Origin: Myxococcales bacterium
Lineage (GTDB): Bacteria; Myxococcota; Polyangia; HGW-17; SLPX01
Assembly: GCA_007131745.1 (NCBI GenBank)
Contig: SLPX01000384.1
Coordinates: 1 to 6,525 of the forward strand
DNA length: 6,525 bases
Direction of reading: 5' to 3'
Below the pieces are notes generated by a model. The model ran no database searches, was not told the origin of the DNA, and saw nothing but the letters and a program-made list of their open reading frames with translations. Of the stretch, positions 1-5,797 are shown piece after piece (position 1 is the first letter of the stretch; the number at the start of each line of letters is the position of its first letter). Both the position numbers and the translations under genes were made by a program.

Positions 1-1287
1 CACGCGTTCGACGCGGGAGCGTTCCGGTGGGGCAACAACCCGGAAACTGATATCATGGAACAAAGAGGTTATTTCAAATTCTCTGGAGCGACTCCGGATT
101 ACGGTACCGGTAAGGAAGAGTGGGCCTTTATACCGGAAAGTCTGCTGAACAACCTCAAGAACAACAAGATTAACAACTACTATCCTGAAGAAAACCCCAT
201 GGCCATGGTGGACGGGTCCATATCGGTCACCGATATTTACTGGAAAAACTCGTGGAAAACTGCAATCTTCTCATCCATGGGAAGACACCACCGGTACATC
301 ACCGCGATCGACGTGACTCAGCCGCTTTCACCGCAACCCCTGTGGGACAGTGACTGGACCGACCCTGATTTCCACGGCACGGTAGCTGCTCCGTCGGCAG
401 CTTGGGTGGATCGAGGATCCGCGGGCACCGAGGGAAAAACCTGGATGGCAGCGACCGGATCCGGACTCGCCTCGACACCGTCCGACGTTTACCTTTACAT
501 GATCGACCTGGAAACAGGAAATACCATGACAAACGGAAAGGTAAAACTGAACGTGGGCGGCGGAATAAGAGACGAACGTGCATACGGCATCGCGGGCCGC
601 CCCGTGCTCCTGGATTTCAGCGGCGACGGATATACCGACCGCATATACGTTGCCGACACCAACGGCAGAATCTGGAAACATGAACCCAATCGCGATCCGG
701 GCAACAGTTGCATGGTGGCGTCCCTTGGACAGCACATTTACACGACCCCGACCATTTCGATCCAAAACGACTATGAAAGCGGTGACGCCGTGGTCTCGAT
801 CTACGTCGGCACAAGCGACCGGCCCGACGCTAATGATATCCCGAATCCACCATACTATTTCTACGCACTCGCGGATCGAGATGCTCAGACCGAATGCTCG
901 ATTGCAGAAGTCGTCTTTGAAAAGTCGCTCCCGCCCGATGAAAAAGTGTGGGCCGATGCCGTCCTTGCCACGGACCGGGTGTATGTCGGCACATCCACCG
1001 GGGCCAAAGCTCACATTTGCGATGAAGACCCCAACAACCCGGGAAGTATTTACGTGTTCGACATCAACCCGGGCCCGGACGGCCAGGCCATCGAACTGGC
1101 CGACCCGGTAAGCGCGGGGGGAAGCGTGATAGCCGGATTGATGGTTCACGACGAGCACATCTTTGCAAACACCCTCGGCGGCAAGACCAACATAATCGGA
1201 GGTTCCACTTGGAACAACCTCGCTTCGTTCGCCGAAACCCCGGGGCTGCGTGAAATATACTGGCAGGAGGTCTTCAATGTTCAGTAA
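1..1287 (+). CDS. pilY1: PilY1/PilC-type pilus tip adhesin, C-terminal beta-propeller (5' truncated by the window)
   Basis: The frame is open from base 1, so the ATG at 55 is internal. 428 C-terminal residues are visible; the N-terminal part of the protein lies outside. The visible part starts with a HAFDAG blade motif followed by GTGKEEWAFIPESLL, which closely matches the PilY1 pattern of an 'AFD' strand then 'G-E-WAF-P'. Repeated short strands such as RIYVADTNGRIWK and VYVGTSTG fit a PQQ-like propeller. A loop at visible residues 205-213 has Asp, Ser, Asp and Asp at positions 1, 3, 5 and 9 (DFSGDGYTD), matching the calcium-binding loop of PilY1 that in Pseudomonas tunes pilus extension and retraction. 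Family knowledge: PilY1 is exported, sits at or near the type IV pilus tip and works with the minor pilins. The three downstream prepilin genes support this. The end overlaps the next gene by 11 bases. Confidence 0.9.
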   Translation, partial: HAFDAGAFRWGNNPETDIMEQRGYFKFSGATPDYGTGKEEWAFIPESLLNNLKNNKINNYYPEENPMAMVDGSISVTDIYWKNSWKTAIFSSMGRHHRYITAIDVTQPLSPQPLWDSDWTDPDFHGTVAAPSAAWVDRGSAGTEGKTWMAATGSGLASTPSDVYLYMIDLETGNTMTNGKVKLNVGGGIRDERAYGIAGRPVLLDFSGDGYTDRIYVADTNGRIWKHEPNRDPGNSCMVASLGQHIYTTPTISIQNDYESGDAVVSIYVGTSDRPDANDIPNPPYYFYALADRDAQTECSIAEVVFEKSLPPDEKVWADAVLATDRVYVGTSTGAKAHICDEDPNNPGSIYVFDINPGPDGQAIELADPVSAGGSVIAGLMVHDEHIFANTLGGKTNIIGGSTWNNLASFAETPGLREIYWQEVFNVQ

Positions 1288-1771
1288 AACACGCGAGGCC
1301 CAAGCCGGCGTCACCCTCATGGAAGTTCTCATATCCCTGGTGGTGGTGATCATTGGACTTCTCGGACTCACGAGAGTTGCGAGCGTCACCGTCCAGTCCA
1401 ACACGAGAGGGCTTCGCATATCCACCGCCACAGACAAGGCCCGCGCCAGGATGGAGGCACTGAGAAACGTGCCCACCTCCACATTGGCGTGCTTGGCGGC
1501 CGGAACTCCACCGCAAAGCTGCCTTGGTTCCTGCATGTCAGGAGGTGGGGAACAGTACGCTTGCGAATCGGCTCTCGGGTTGGCCGTTGGAGACGACACC
1601 GATGAAATGAACACGAATTACACCTATGGTTTCCTGGTGCAAAGCGCGTCGCCCGACATCTACGATATCCAAGTGGCCGTGGCGTTCAACGACGATTCGG
1701 TGGATCCGCCCCGGGTGGTGCGAGCCGTGCTGAGAACAGCGGTGTTTCGTTCGGCCGGAGGCGCTCCATGA
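1277..1771 (+). CDS. pilV: PilV-like type IV minor prepilin
   Basis: The 164-residue protein has an 11-residue leader ending in Gly11, then VTLMEVLISLVVVIIGLLGL. This is a class III prepilin signal with Glu at +5 of the mature protein, processed and N-methylated by PilD. The order of motifs and the size fit PilV/GspI-like minor pilins. The ATG at 1277 is preferred over the upstream in-frame ATG at 1250 because AGGAGG (1265-1270) lies 6 bases before it and it gives a normal leader length. The globular part contains four cysteines (72, 82, 86, 96) within 25 residues, which could form disulfides in the periplasm. The gene overlaps the end of pilY1 and shares an ATGA with the next gene, so translation is probably coupled. 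Minor pilins of this group prime pilus assembly with PilY1. PilV versus another minor pilin of the same class is judged from position and pattern. Confidence 0.82.
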   Translation: MFSKTREAQAGVTLMEVLISLVVVIIGLLGLTRVASVTVQSNTRGLRISTATDKARARMEALRNVPTSTLACLAAGTPPQSCLGSCMSGGGEQYACESALGLAVGDDTDEMNTNYTYGFLVQSASPDIYDIQVAVAFNDDSVDPPRVVRAVLRTAVFRSAGGAP

Positions 1772-2829
1772 AACAACTTTCCAAACATGCTCACATTGAG
1801 CACGGATTCACCCTCGTGGAGTTGATGGTAGCGGTGTTTTTGTCCGGGTTCGTCGTGATGGCCGCGTTCCACGTGCATACGACCTACCAGGCAGCGCTTA
1901 ACCGCCAGGAAGAGATCGCTCGCATGCAGCAAACCATGAAGGTGACCCGCGAGCTTCTTGTAAACCGCATCCGGGGCGCGGGCGGAGGAGTTTCATCCGA
2001 CTTATGGACCGATTGCGGTGGATTTCGCAATATCGGACCGTTCGTGTTTCACAATTCCAATACTTTCGGTGTTTCAGACACTTCGGAAGGCGGTACGGAC
2101 AACGACCCCGACTGGTTCGAGGTACTTGCCGCGGACTACAATTCTTCGGGAGTAGTGTCCCAGCAAAGCACAATCTCCCAACGCAACAAACTTACCGATG
2201 ACGCGGCAAACTTCCAGGTAGGAGATCTTTTGTTGATTCAAAATGAGCACGGATCTTGTCTTTTAATTGTCAGTGCTGTGTTAAATAATCAAATACATCA
2301 TCAGACTCACGGTGAAGGCGGAAATCCTTTTTATCAGTGTTACGGCGCAAACCTCAAGAACTGCAGAGATGTAATGCAAACAAATCATCTGGAGGCAGGC
2401 AGTCCCTTAATAAACATGGGGCGCAGAAGCGCTGCATTCAGGGTGGATGACTCCGACCCCAAGCGGCCCATGCTCATGATGGCCGCGGGCCAGGCCGGAG
2501 GCGACCCCAATCTCTACGACTGGCAACCCATAGCCGAAGGTGTTGAAGACATGCAGATCGCGGTTCACATCGACACCGACAATCCCCCCAATGACACTGG
2601 AAACATCTGGGTGAACAGCCGCGACCTGGTGGGCGACGAAACATCCAGGGTGCGGGCCGTGAGGTTGAGCATGGTTTTTCGATCCACGAGGGAGATCCCC
2701 GGCTGGAACAGGGGCAGAAGACCCGCGCTCGAGGACCGGCCCGCGTCGACACAGTTCGACGGTTACGTGCGAAGAACATTCACCACGATCATAAAACTGA
2801 GAAACATGCCGCGGGAGGTTGTTCCATGA
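1768..2829 (+). CDS. pilW: PilW-like type IV minor prepilin
   Basis: The 353-residue protein has a 13-residue leader ending in Gly13, followed by FTLVELMVAVFLSGFVVMAAF, with Glu at +5 and a hydrophobic helix to about residue 36. The larger size and the C-terminal pattern (VRAVRLSMVFRS, then YVRRTFTTIIKLRNM) are typical of PilW, whose last strands end in an R-R-x-F/Y-x-T-x-x-x-L-R-N block. The start overlaps the pilV stop in an ATGA, with GGAGG at 1757-1761 six bases upstream. The globular centre contains several cysteines (for example Cys83 and a C-x7-C pair in QCYGANLKNC). The stretch at about 2221-2340 is clearly AT-richer (about 37% GC by hand count) and uses TTA/TTG/AAT codons unlike the rest of the gene. 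This is consistent with a variable or exchanged surface segment. Role by family: a minor pilin of the priming complex beneath PilY1. Confidence 0.85.
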   Translation: MKQLSKHAHIEHGFTLVELMVAVFLSGFVVMAAFHVHTTYQAALNRQEEIARMQQTMKVTRELLVNRIRGAGGGVSSDLWTDCGGFRNIGPFVFHNSNTFGVSDTSEGGTDNDPDWFEVLAADYNSSGVVSQQSTISQRNKLTDDAANFQVGDLLLIQNEHGSCLLIVSAVLNNQIHHQTHGEGGNPFYQCYGANLKNCRDVMQTNHLEAGSPLINMGRRSAAFRVDDSDPKRPMLMMAAGQAGGDPNLYDWQPIAEGVEDMQIAVHIDTDNPPNDTGNIWVNSRDLVGDETSRVRAVRLSMVFRSTREIPGWNRGRRPALEDRPASTQFDGYVRRTFTTIIKLRNMPREVVP

Positions 2830-3380
2830 TAATGCGGCTCGATAGGAAAGGAAAATCTCGCGGTTTTACGCTCGTGGAAATGCTCGCTGTCGTTGCGGTC
2901 ATATCGATTCTTTCGTCGGTGGCATACTTTTCCATGCGGCAAAACCGTTATGAACGGGAAATGAACCGCTTTTCATCCGAAGCGATAGCCGCGATCAAAG
3001 AAGCCAGGACAAGGGCGATCGCGGCAAACCGACGTTACGTGGTATGGTTTACCGAAGATTCGGTTCAGTGGTGTGAACACGACTGCCCACCCCAGGATGA
3101 GCACGAAGCCGGAGCCCGGTTTTTCGCGGGCCCGTCCGGCGCCAGAGCCGTGAGATTCGCGGACATAGCTGATTTCAATCTCGCTGCCATGCCGGCTTCG
3201 TACGAGATGTTTTCAAAACGCATTTATTTTTATCCCGACGGAACCATGGATTCAAATCCCATCACCGCTCAACCGGAAGGGTTCACCCTCTACCTGCAAC
3301 ATGAAACAAAACCCAGCCTGAAAAGGCGGATCGTTGTGCTCCCGCTTTCGGGAGAGATCCGGCAATTCAATATCTGGTGA
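2826..3380 (+). CDS. GspH/FimT-family prepilin (FimU/FimT-like)
   Basis: The 184-residue protein has leader MIMRLDRKGKSRG cut after Gly13, then FTLVEMLAVVAVISILSSVAYF with Glu at +5. The region after the helix (SSEAIAAIKEARTRAIAANRRYVVWF, residues 50-75) matches the FimT/GspH pattern of a charged helix leading into the first beta strand. The C-terminus ends in strands around IVVLPLSGEIRQF. A Cys83-x3-Cys87 pair is present. The ATG at 2826 overlaps the pilW stop (ATGA) and has GGGAGG at 2813-2818 seven bases upstream; the ATG at 2832 would sit too far from it. In Pseudomonas-type clusters FimU precedes pilV-pilW-pilX-pilY1, whereas here this member is last. Whether it is functionally FimU or FimT cannot be decided from sequence alone, so no symbol is given. 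Confidence 0.8.
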   Translation: MIMRLDRKGKSRGFTLVEMLAVVAVISILSSVAYFSMRQNRYEREMNRFSSEAIAAIKEARTRAIAANRRYVVWFTEDSVQWCEHDCPPQDEHEAGARFFAGPSGARAVRFADIADFNLAAMPASYEMFSKRIYFYPDGTMDSNPITAQPEGFTLYLQHETKPSLKRRIVVLPLSGEIRQFNIW

Positions 3381-3417
3381 TTCCCACAAATCCTGCGGTC
3401 AAAGGGAGGACTACCGA

Positions 3418-4062
3418 CTAAAATCCATCAACGCTCTTGGCAAATAGGGAAGATTCAAAACTCTCTTCTTCGGGTTCCTTGTCTTCCGCTCCCTTGAGTA
3501 AATCTTCCAGGTCGGCCAGGTCGGAAAACGGATTTTTGAGATCGTCAAAATCCTCATCCGAAATAACAATCCGTCCACCTCGATCCCGTTGGACATGTTC
3601 GATTCCGGGATGGTCTTTTTGCAGATCGTCAAGGGCCTTCTTTTTTATCCTGGCCTTGTTTAAATCCACGACCGGAATATCCGCGCCCGCGTTGCGCAAC
3701 TGAAGCAACTCTTTCACCGTGGCTTGAATCTGCTGTTTTGAATAAGGTTTCAACAGCAACCTGTGGATCTCCACCCTGTTGATTGCATCAAGCGCAAGCT
3801 GCAAGTCAGCGAAGCCGGTGAGCATAACCCTGATGACCTCGGGAAATTTTTCACGGGCATGCTCCAGGAGATCCAGGCCCGACATGCGCGGCATTCTCTG
3901 ATCCGAAAGGATCAAATCCACCTTTTGCTCCTGCAAAACAGCAAGCGCAGCTTGCCCGGAATCCGCGGGCAAAACCTTGTGGCCGTCACTTTCAAGGATC
4001 CGCTTCAGATTGAGCCTGATCCATCTTTCGTCGTCAACTACAAGAATGGTGTATCCGGACAT
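3418..4062 (-). CDS. Response regulator with receiver domain and charged tail, no recognised output domain
   Basis: The 214-residue cytosolic protein has a CheY-like receiver domain (about 1-123) with all key residues: acidic pair Asp10/Asp11, phospho-acceptor Asp54 (LILSDQRMPRMSG), Thr82 in VMLTGFAD and Lys105 in LLLKPY. The wording of this domain resembles receivers of the RpfG/HD-GYP and hybrid-kinase type. Residues 124-214 carry no visible helix-turn-helix, AAA+, GGDEF or HD-GYP motif. They contain a basic stretch (KARIKKKALDDL) and then an Asp/Glu-rich end. The ATG at 4062 is chosen because AAGGAG (4070-4075) lies 7 bases before it and MSGYTILVVDDE starts at the receiver's first strand; an upstream in-frame ATG at 4104 would add an unsupported 14 residues. 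The gene is convergent with the pilin operon and divergent from the histidine kinase at 4492. By inference it is a phosphate sink, relay intermediate or protein-interaction regulator. Confidence 0.85.
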   Translation of the reverse strand: MSGYTILVVDDERWIRLNLKRILESDGHKVLPADSGQAALAVLQEQKVDLILSDQRMPRMSGLDLLEHAREKFPEVIRVMLTGFADLQLALDAINRVEIHRLLLKPYSKQQIQATVKELLQLRNAGADIPVVDLNKARIKKKALDDLQKDHPGIEHVQRDRGGRIVISDEDFDDLKNPFSDLADLEDLLKGAEDKEPEEESFESSLFAKSVDGF

Positions 4063-4087
4063 TTGACTGCTCCTTCGGGTCAAATAC
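4060..4087 (-). promoter_or_regulatory. Leader hairpin enclosing the Shine-Dalgarno and start codon of the response regulator
   Basis: ATTTGAC (4061-4067) and GTCAAAT (4079-4085) form a perfect 7-bp inverted repeat with an 11-base loop. In the minus-strand mRNA the loop contains the AAGGAG ribosome binding site, and the 3' arm includes the A and U of the AUG; its G can wobble-pair with the next base. Seen directly: the repeat and its placement. Inferred: initiation may be damped or conditional. The AU-rich stem is weak, so it might only matter at low temperature or with a bound factor. Confidence 0.45.
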
Positions 4088-4140
4088 AAAGATCTTGAAC
4101 CCACCTGAAAAACTCCAAAACCTTTTCACCTGGAAAATAC

Positions 4141-4156
4141 TGCAATCAACATGCCA
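4141..4156 (-). promoter_or_regulatory. Sigma-54 (-24/-12) promoter for the response regulator
   Basis: Read on the minus strand the core is TGGCATG-TTGA-TTGCA, against the consensus TGGCACG-N4-TTGCA. The essential GG and GC are separated by exactly 10 bases. The predicted transcription start is near 4130, giving a leader of about 68 bases before the ATG at 4062. Sigma-54 promoters require an AAA+ enhancer-binding activator, and the palindrome at 4239-4256 lies about 117 bp upstream of this start. Confidence 0.65.
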
Positions 4157-4238
4157 CCGGCTCCACCCTGTTTTTTCACGTTGTTTTCATGGCTTTTGCG
4201 GCCGAACCGTTCAATTTCGAACAACGCGCGGCTGATGA

Positions 4239-4256
4239 GTGTACAATTTTGTACAC
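4239..4256. promoter_or_regulatory. Perfect palindrome, candidate enhancer/operator site
   Basis: The sequence is GTGTACAATTTTGTACAC: two exact 8-bp arms (GTGTACAA and TTGTACAC) around TT. It is centred near -117 of the predicted response-regulator transcript and near -134 of the predicted kinase transcript, the usual distance range for sigma-54 activator sites. It could serve both promoters. The binding protein is unknown and no activator gene is present in the window. Confidence 0.55.
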
Positions 4257-4355
4257 ATTCATGTTTTCCGAAAAACCACTGTAGAACAGGATCCGCCCCA
4301 GCCTGCCGGTGTCTTTGAATCGATGAATCCACCTCGTCCGGCCGAGAAAACGTCA

Positions 4356-4371
4356 TGGCACGAAATATGCT
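4356..4371 (+). promoter_or_regulatory. Sigma-54 (-24/-12) promoter for the histidine kinase
   Basis: The core is TGGCACG-AAAT-ATGCT: a perfect -24 block and a -12 block with the essential GC kept (ATGC instead of TTGC). The GG-to-GC spacing is exactly 10 bases. The predicted transcription start is near 4382, leaving a leader of about 110 bases before the ATG at 4492. The downstream receiver-kinase gene may be in the same transcript. Confidence 0.7.
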
Positions 4372-4458
4372 CATCAAATAGTGGACACTTTTCGTTTTCA
4401 CGAACTTCTAATGAAACCCTTTTCCGTTTTCTCAGCGCTCGGGCTGAAGAAGGGGTCC

Positions 4459-4472
4459 GAAAACGGGTTTTC
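4459..4472 (+). repeat. Short inverted repeat in the kinase leader
   Basis: GAAAAC and GTTTTC flank GG, forming a compact dyad directly before the AGGA (4473-4476) that is the only Shine-Dalgarno-like sequence near the kinase start. It could be a small hairpin or an operator half. The significance is uncertain because the arms are only 6 bases long and AT-rich. Confidence 0.3.
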
Positions 4473-4491
4473 AGGATGAACATGGTTTGAC

Positions 4492-5712
4492 ATGACAAAA
4501 AAACGATCAAAAAGAGGAGACGCCGGGCGGACCTGGCACGGCGCGGCAAGGCCCCAATGGGCGGGCAGTCGCATATTGGAATACTTGGCGAAGCAGAATG
4601 AAACAAACGGGTCTGGATGCAACAAACGGGAAAAGCTGGAATCGCTGGCAGGAGCGGAAATGCTGGCCAATGCGGCCCTCAGCCTTGAAACCCGCGTAGG
4701 GCCGACTCTCGATATATGGGACCGGCAATTTCTCTCGGTTATCGTGGGAGTCTTTACCGGCCTTGCCAGGATCCTGGGAGGCAGTGAATGCAACTCATTG
4801 ATCTCGAAAATGAAAGATGATCACCATGGTTCCGGCGCACATCAAGGAGAAAGCAAACGCGACTACACCGGGCCGTCACCCGTGACCAGAAGAAAGACAT
4901 CCGCCAAATGGTCCGCAGTCTATTGGGATAAAGAGCAAAACAAGAAACAGGAAGAGGCTCTGCACAAGAACGGACCTCAAAGAAAAGAAATGCGCGAACA
5001 AATCGCGGACTTGGAAAAATGTTTGAGAATAACTGAAAAAGCAGCCGCGGCCGGATTGCTCTCCTGCGGAATCCTGCACGACGTGAACCACTACCTCGCG
5101 GTTATCCGATCGGCCGGAGAATTGCTTCAATGCGAACTGAACGGACTGGCCCGGGAATCTGAAGAAGACCTTGAAGCCATCGTTACCAGCGCGGGCAAGG
5201 CAGGAGCGCTGATTCACAAGTTCCAGTTTCTGGCCCGTCCCGGAACCGAACAGGGGGTGAAAGTAAATCTTATCGATGTCCTGCGATCAGCCAGGACCCT
5301 TATGAAGCGACAGCTCAAGAAAAAGAACATTGAATTGATCATGGAGGCAAAACCTGATTTACCTCCCTTGATCGGAGATCCGGCCGCTCTGGAAGAAGTG
5401 GTGATCAATCTGCTCAGTAATTCGACGGAAGCCCTGGAAGCAGGGGGACGGATACGGATGGTTCTGGATTCCTCTTCATCAAACGGCTCACGCGAAATCG
5501 TCATGCTGGTCGAAGACAATGGTCCCGGAGTGCCCAAAGAGATTCGTGATTGTGTTTTCGACTCATTCGTAACGGGACGAGAAGACGGAACAGGACTGGG
5601 ATTATTCCTGGTCAAGCGCATTATCGAACGACACGGAGGAAACATAAAACTGTTTTCATCAAGGGGCCGGGGCACCCGATTTCTCATAAGACTCCCGGCT
5701 CAAAATGTTTAA
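4492..5712 (+). CDS. Sensor histidine kinase, probably cytosolic, no recognised input domain
   Basis: 406 residues. The C-terminal half is a transmitter: H-box with His196 in GILHDVNHYLAVI, N-box NLLSNSTEAL (Asn306, Asn310), G1 box VEDNGPGVP (342-346 DNGPG), F-box VFDSFVTG and G2 box GTGLGL (366-371), which together bind ATP and phosphorylate His196. A charged, probably coiled-coil segment (about 147-187) leads into it. The first 145 residues match no domain I recognise; residues 80-97 are hydrophobic, but too weakly for a confident membrane span. The position four residues after the phospho-His, usually Asn or Thr in the phosphatase motif, is His200. The start is uncertain: the ATG at 4492 has only a distant AGGA, whereas the ATG at 4660 (residue 57) has AGGAG five bases upstream. 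It is divergent from the response regulator and 85 bases ahead of a receiver-kinase gene, its likely relay partners. Confidence 0.85.
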   Translation: MTKKRSKRGDAGRTWHGAARPQWAGSRILEYLAKQNETNGSGCNKREKLESLAGAEMLANAALSLETRVGPTLDIWDRQFLSVIVGVFTGLARILGGSECNSLISKMKDDHHGSGAHQGESKRDYTGPSPVTRRKTSAKWSAVYWDKEQNKKQEEALHKNGPQRKEMREQIADLEKCLRITEKAAAAGLLSCGILHDVNHYLAVIRSAGELLQCELNGLARESEEDLEAIVTSAGKAGALIHKFQFLARPGTEQGVKVNLIDVLRSARTLMKRQLKKKNIELIMEAKPDLPPLIGDPAALEEVVINLLSNSTEALEAGGRIRMVLDSSSSNGSREIVMLVEDNGPGVPKEIRDCVFDSFVTGREDGTGLGLFLVKRIIERHGGNIKLFSSRGRGTRFLIRLPAQNV

Positions 5713-5797
5713 TCACCAGCGAGGTCGTAACAAAGAGGACGACTGAAATTGTTTGCAACGACGCTTGAAAAAATGCGGACAAGGAAGTATTGAGAGC

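Larger units (their letters stand above)
4063..4491. promoter_or_regulatory. Divergent control region between response regulator and histidine kinase
   Basis: This 429-base non-coding stretch separates two divergently transcribed signalling genes. It holds two outward sigma-54 promoter cores, a central perfect palindrome, a weaker second dyad (GTTC-N6-GAAC at 4209-4222) and leader inverted repeats near both start codons. Small open frames crossing it lack ribosome binding sites and recognisable motifs, so no gene is called here. No tRNA or other RNA gene is apparent. Confidence 0.75.

Noticed and set aside
328..1614. Long open frame on the minus strand (428 codons) opposite pilY1 and pilV
   Set aside because: It is antisense to two well-supported genes, has no recognisable motifs and no gene-like ribosome site; it is explained by codon bias of the + strand genes.
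3404..3410. Strong Shine-Dalgarno-like GGGAGGA after the last pilin gene
   Set aside because: No ATG, GTG or TTG follows at a usable distance on the + strand before the convergent gene; at most a relic of a lost gene.
3381..3417. Possible bidirectional terminator between the convergent genes
   Set aside because: Only an imperfect CGGT/ACCG pairing is seen, with no T-run on either strand.
4239..4490. Small open frame of 83 codons in the intergenic region (+)
   Set aside because: It starts within the palindrome, overlaps the sigma-54 promoter, has no ribosome site and no protein-like pattern.
4534..4548. Second sigma-54-like sequence TGGCACG followed by GGCA
   Set aside because: The GG to GC spacing is 9 rather than 10 bases, the -12 block is poor, and it lies inside the kinase coding region as annotated.
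5713..5797. Promoter or terminator between the two kinase genes
   Set aside because: No -24/-12 pair, convincing -35/-10 pair or stem with T-run was found in the 85 bases.
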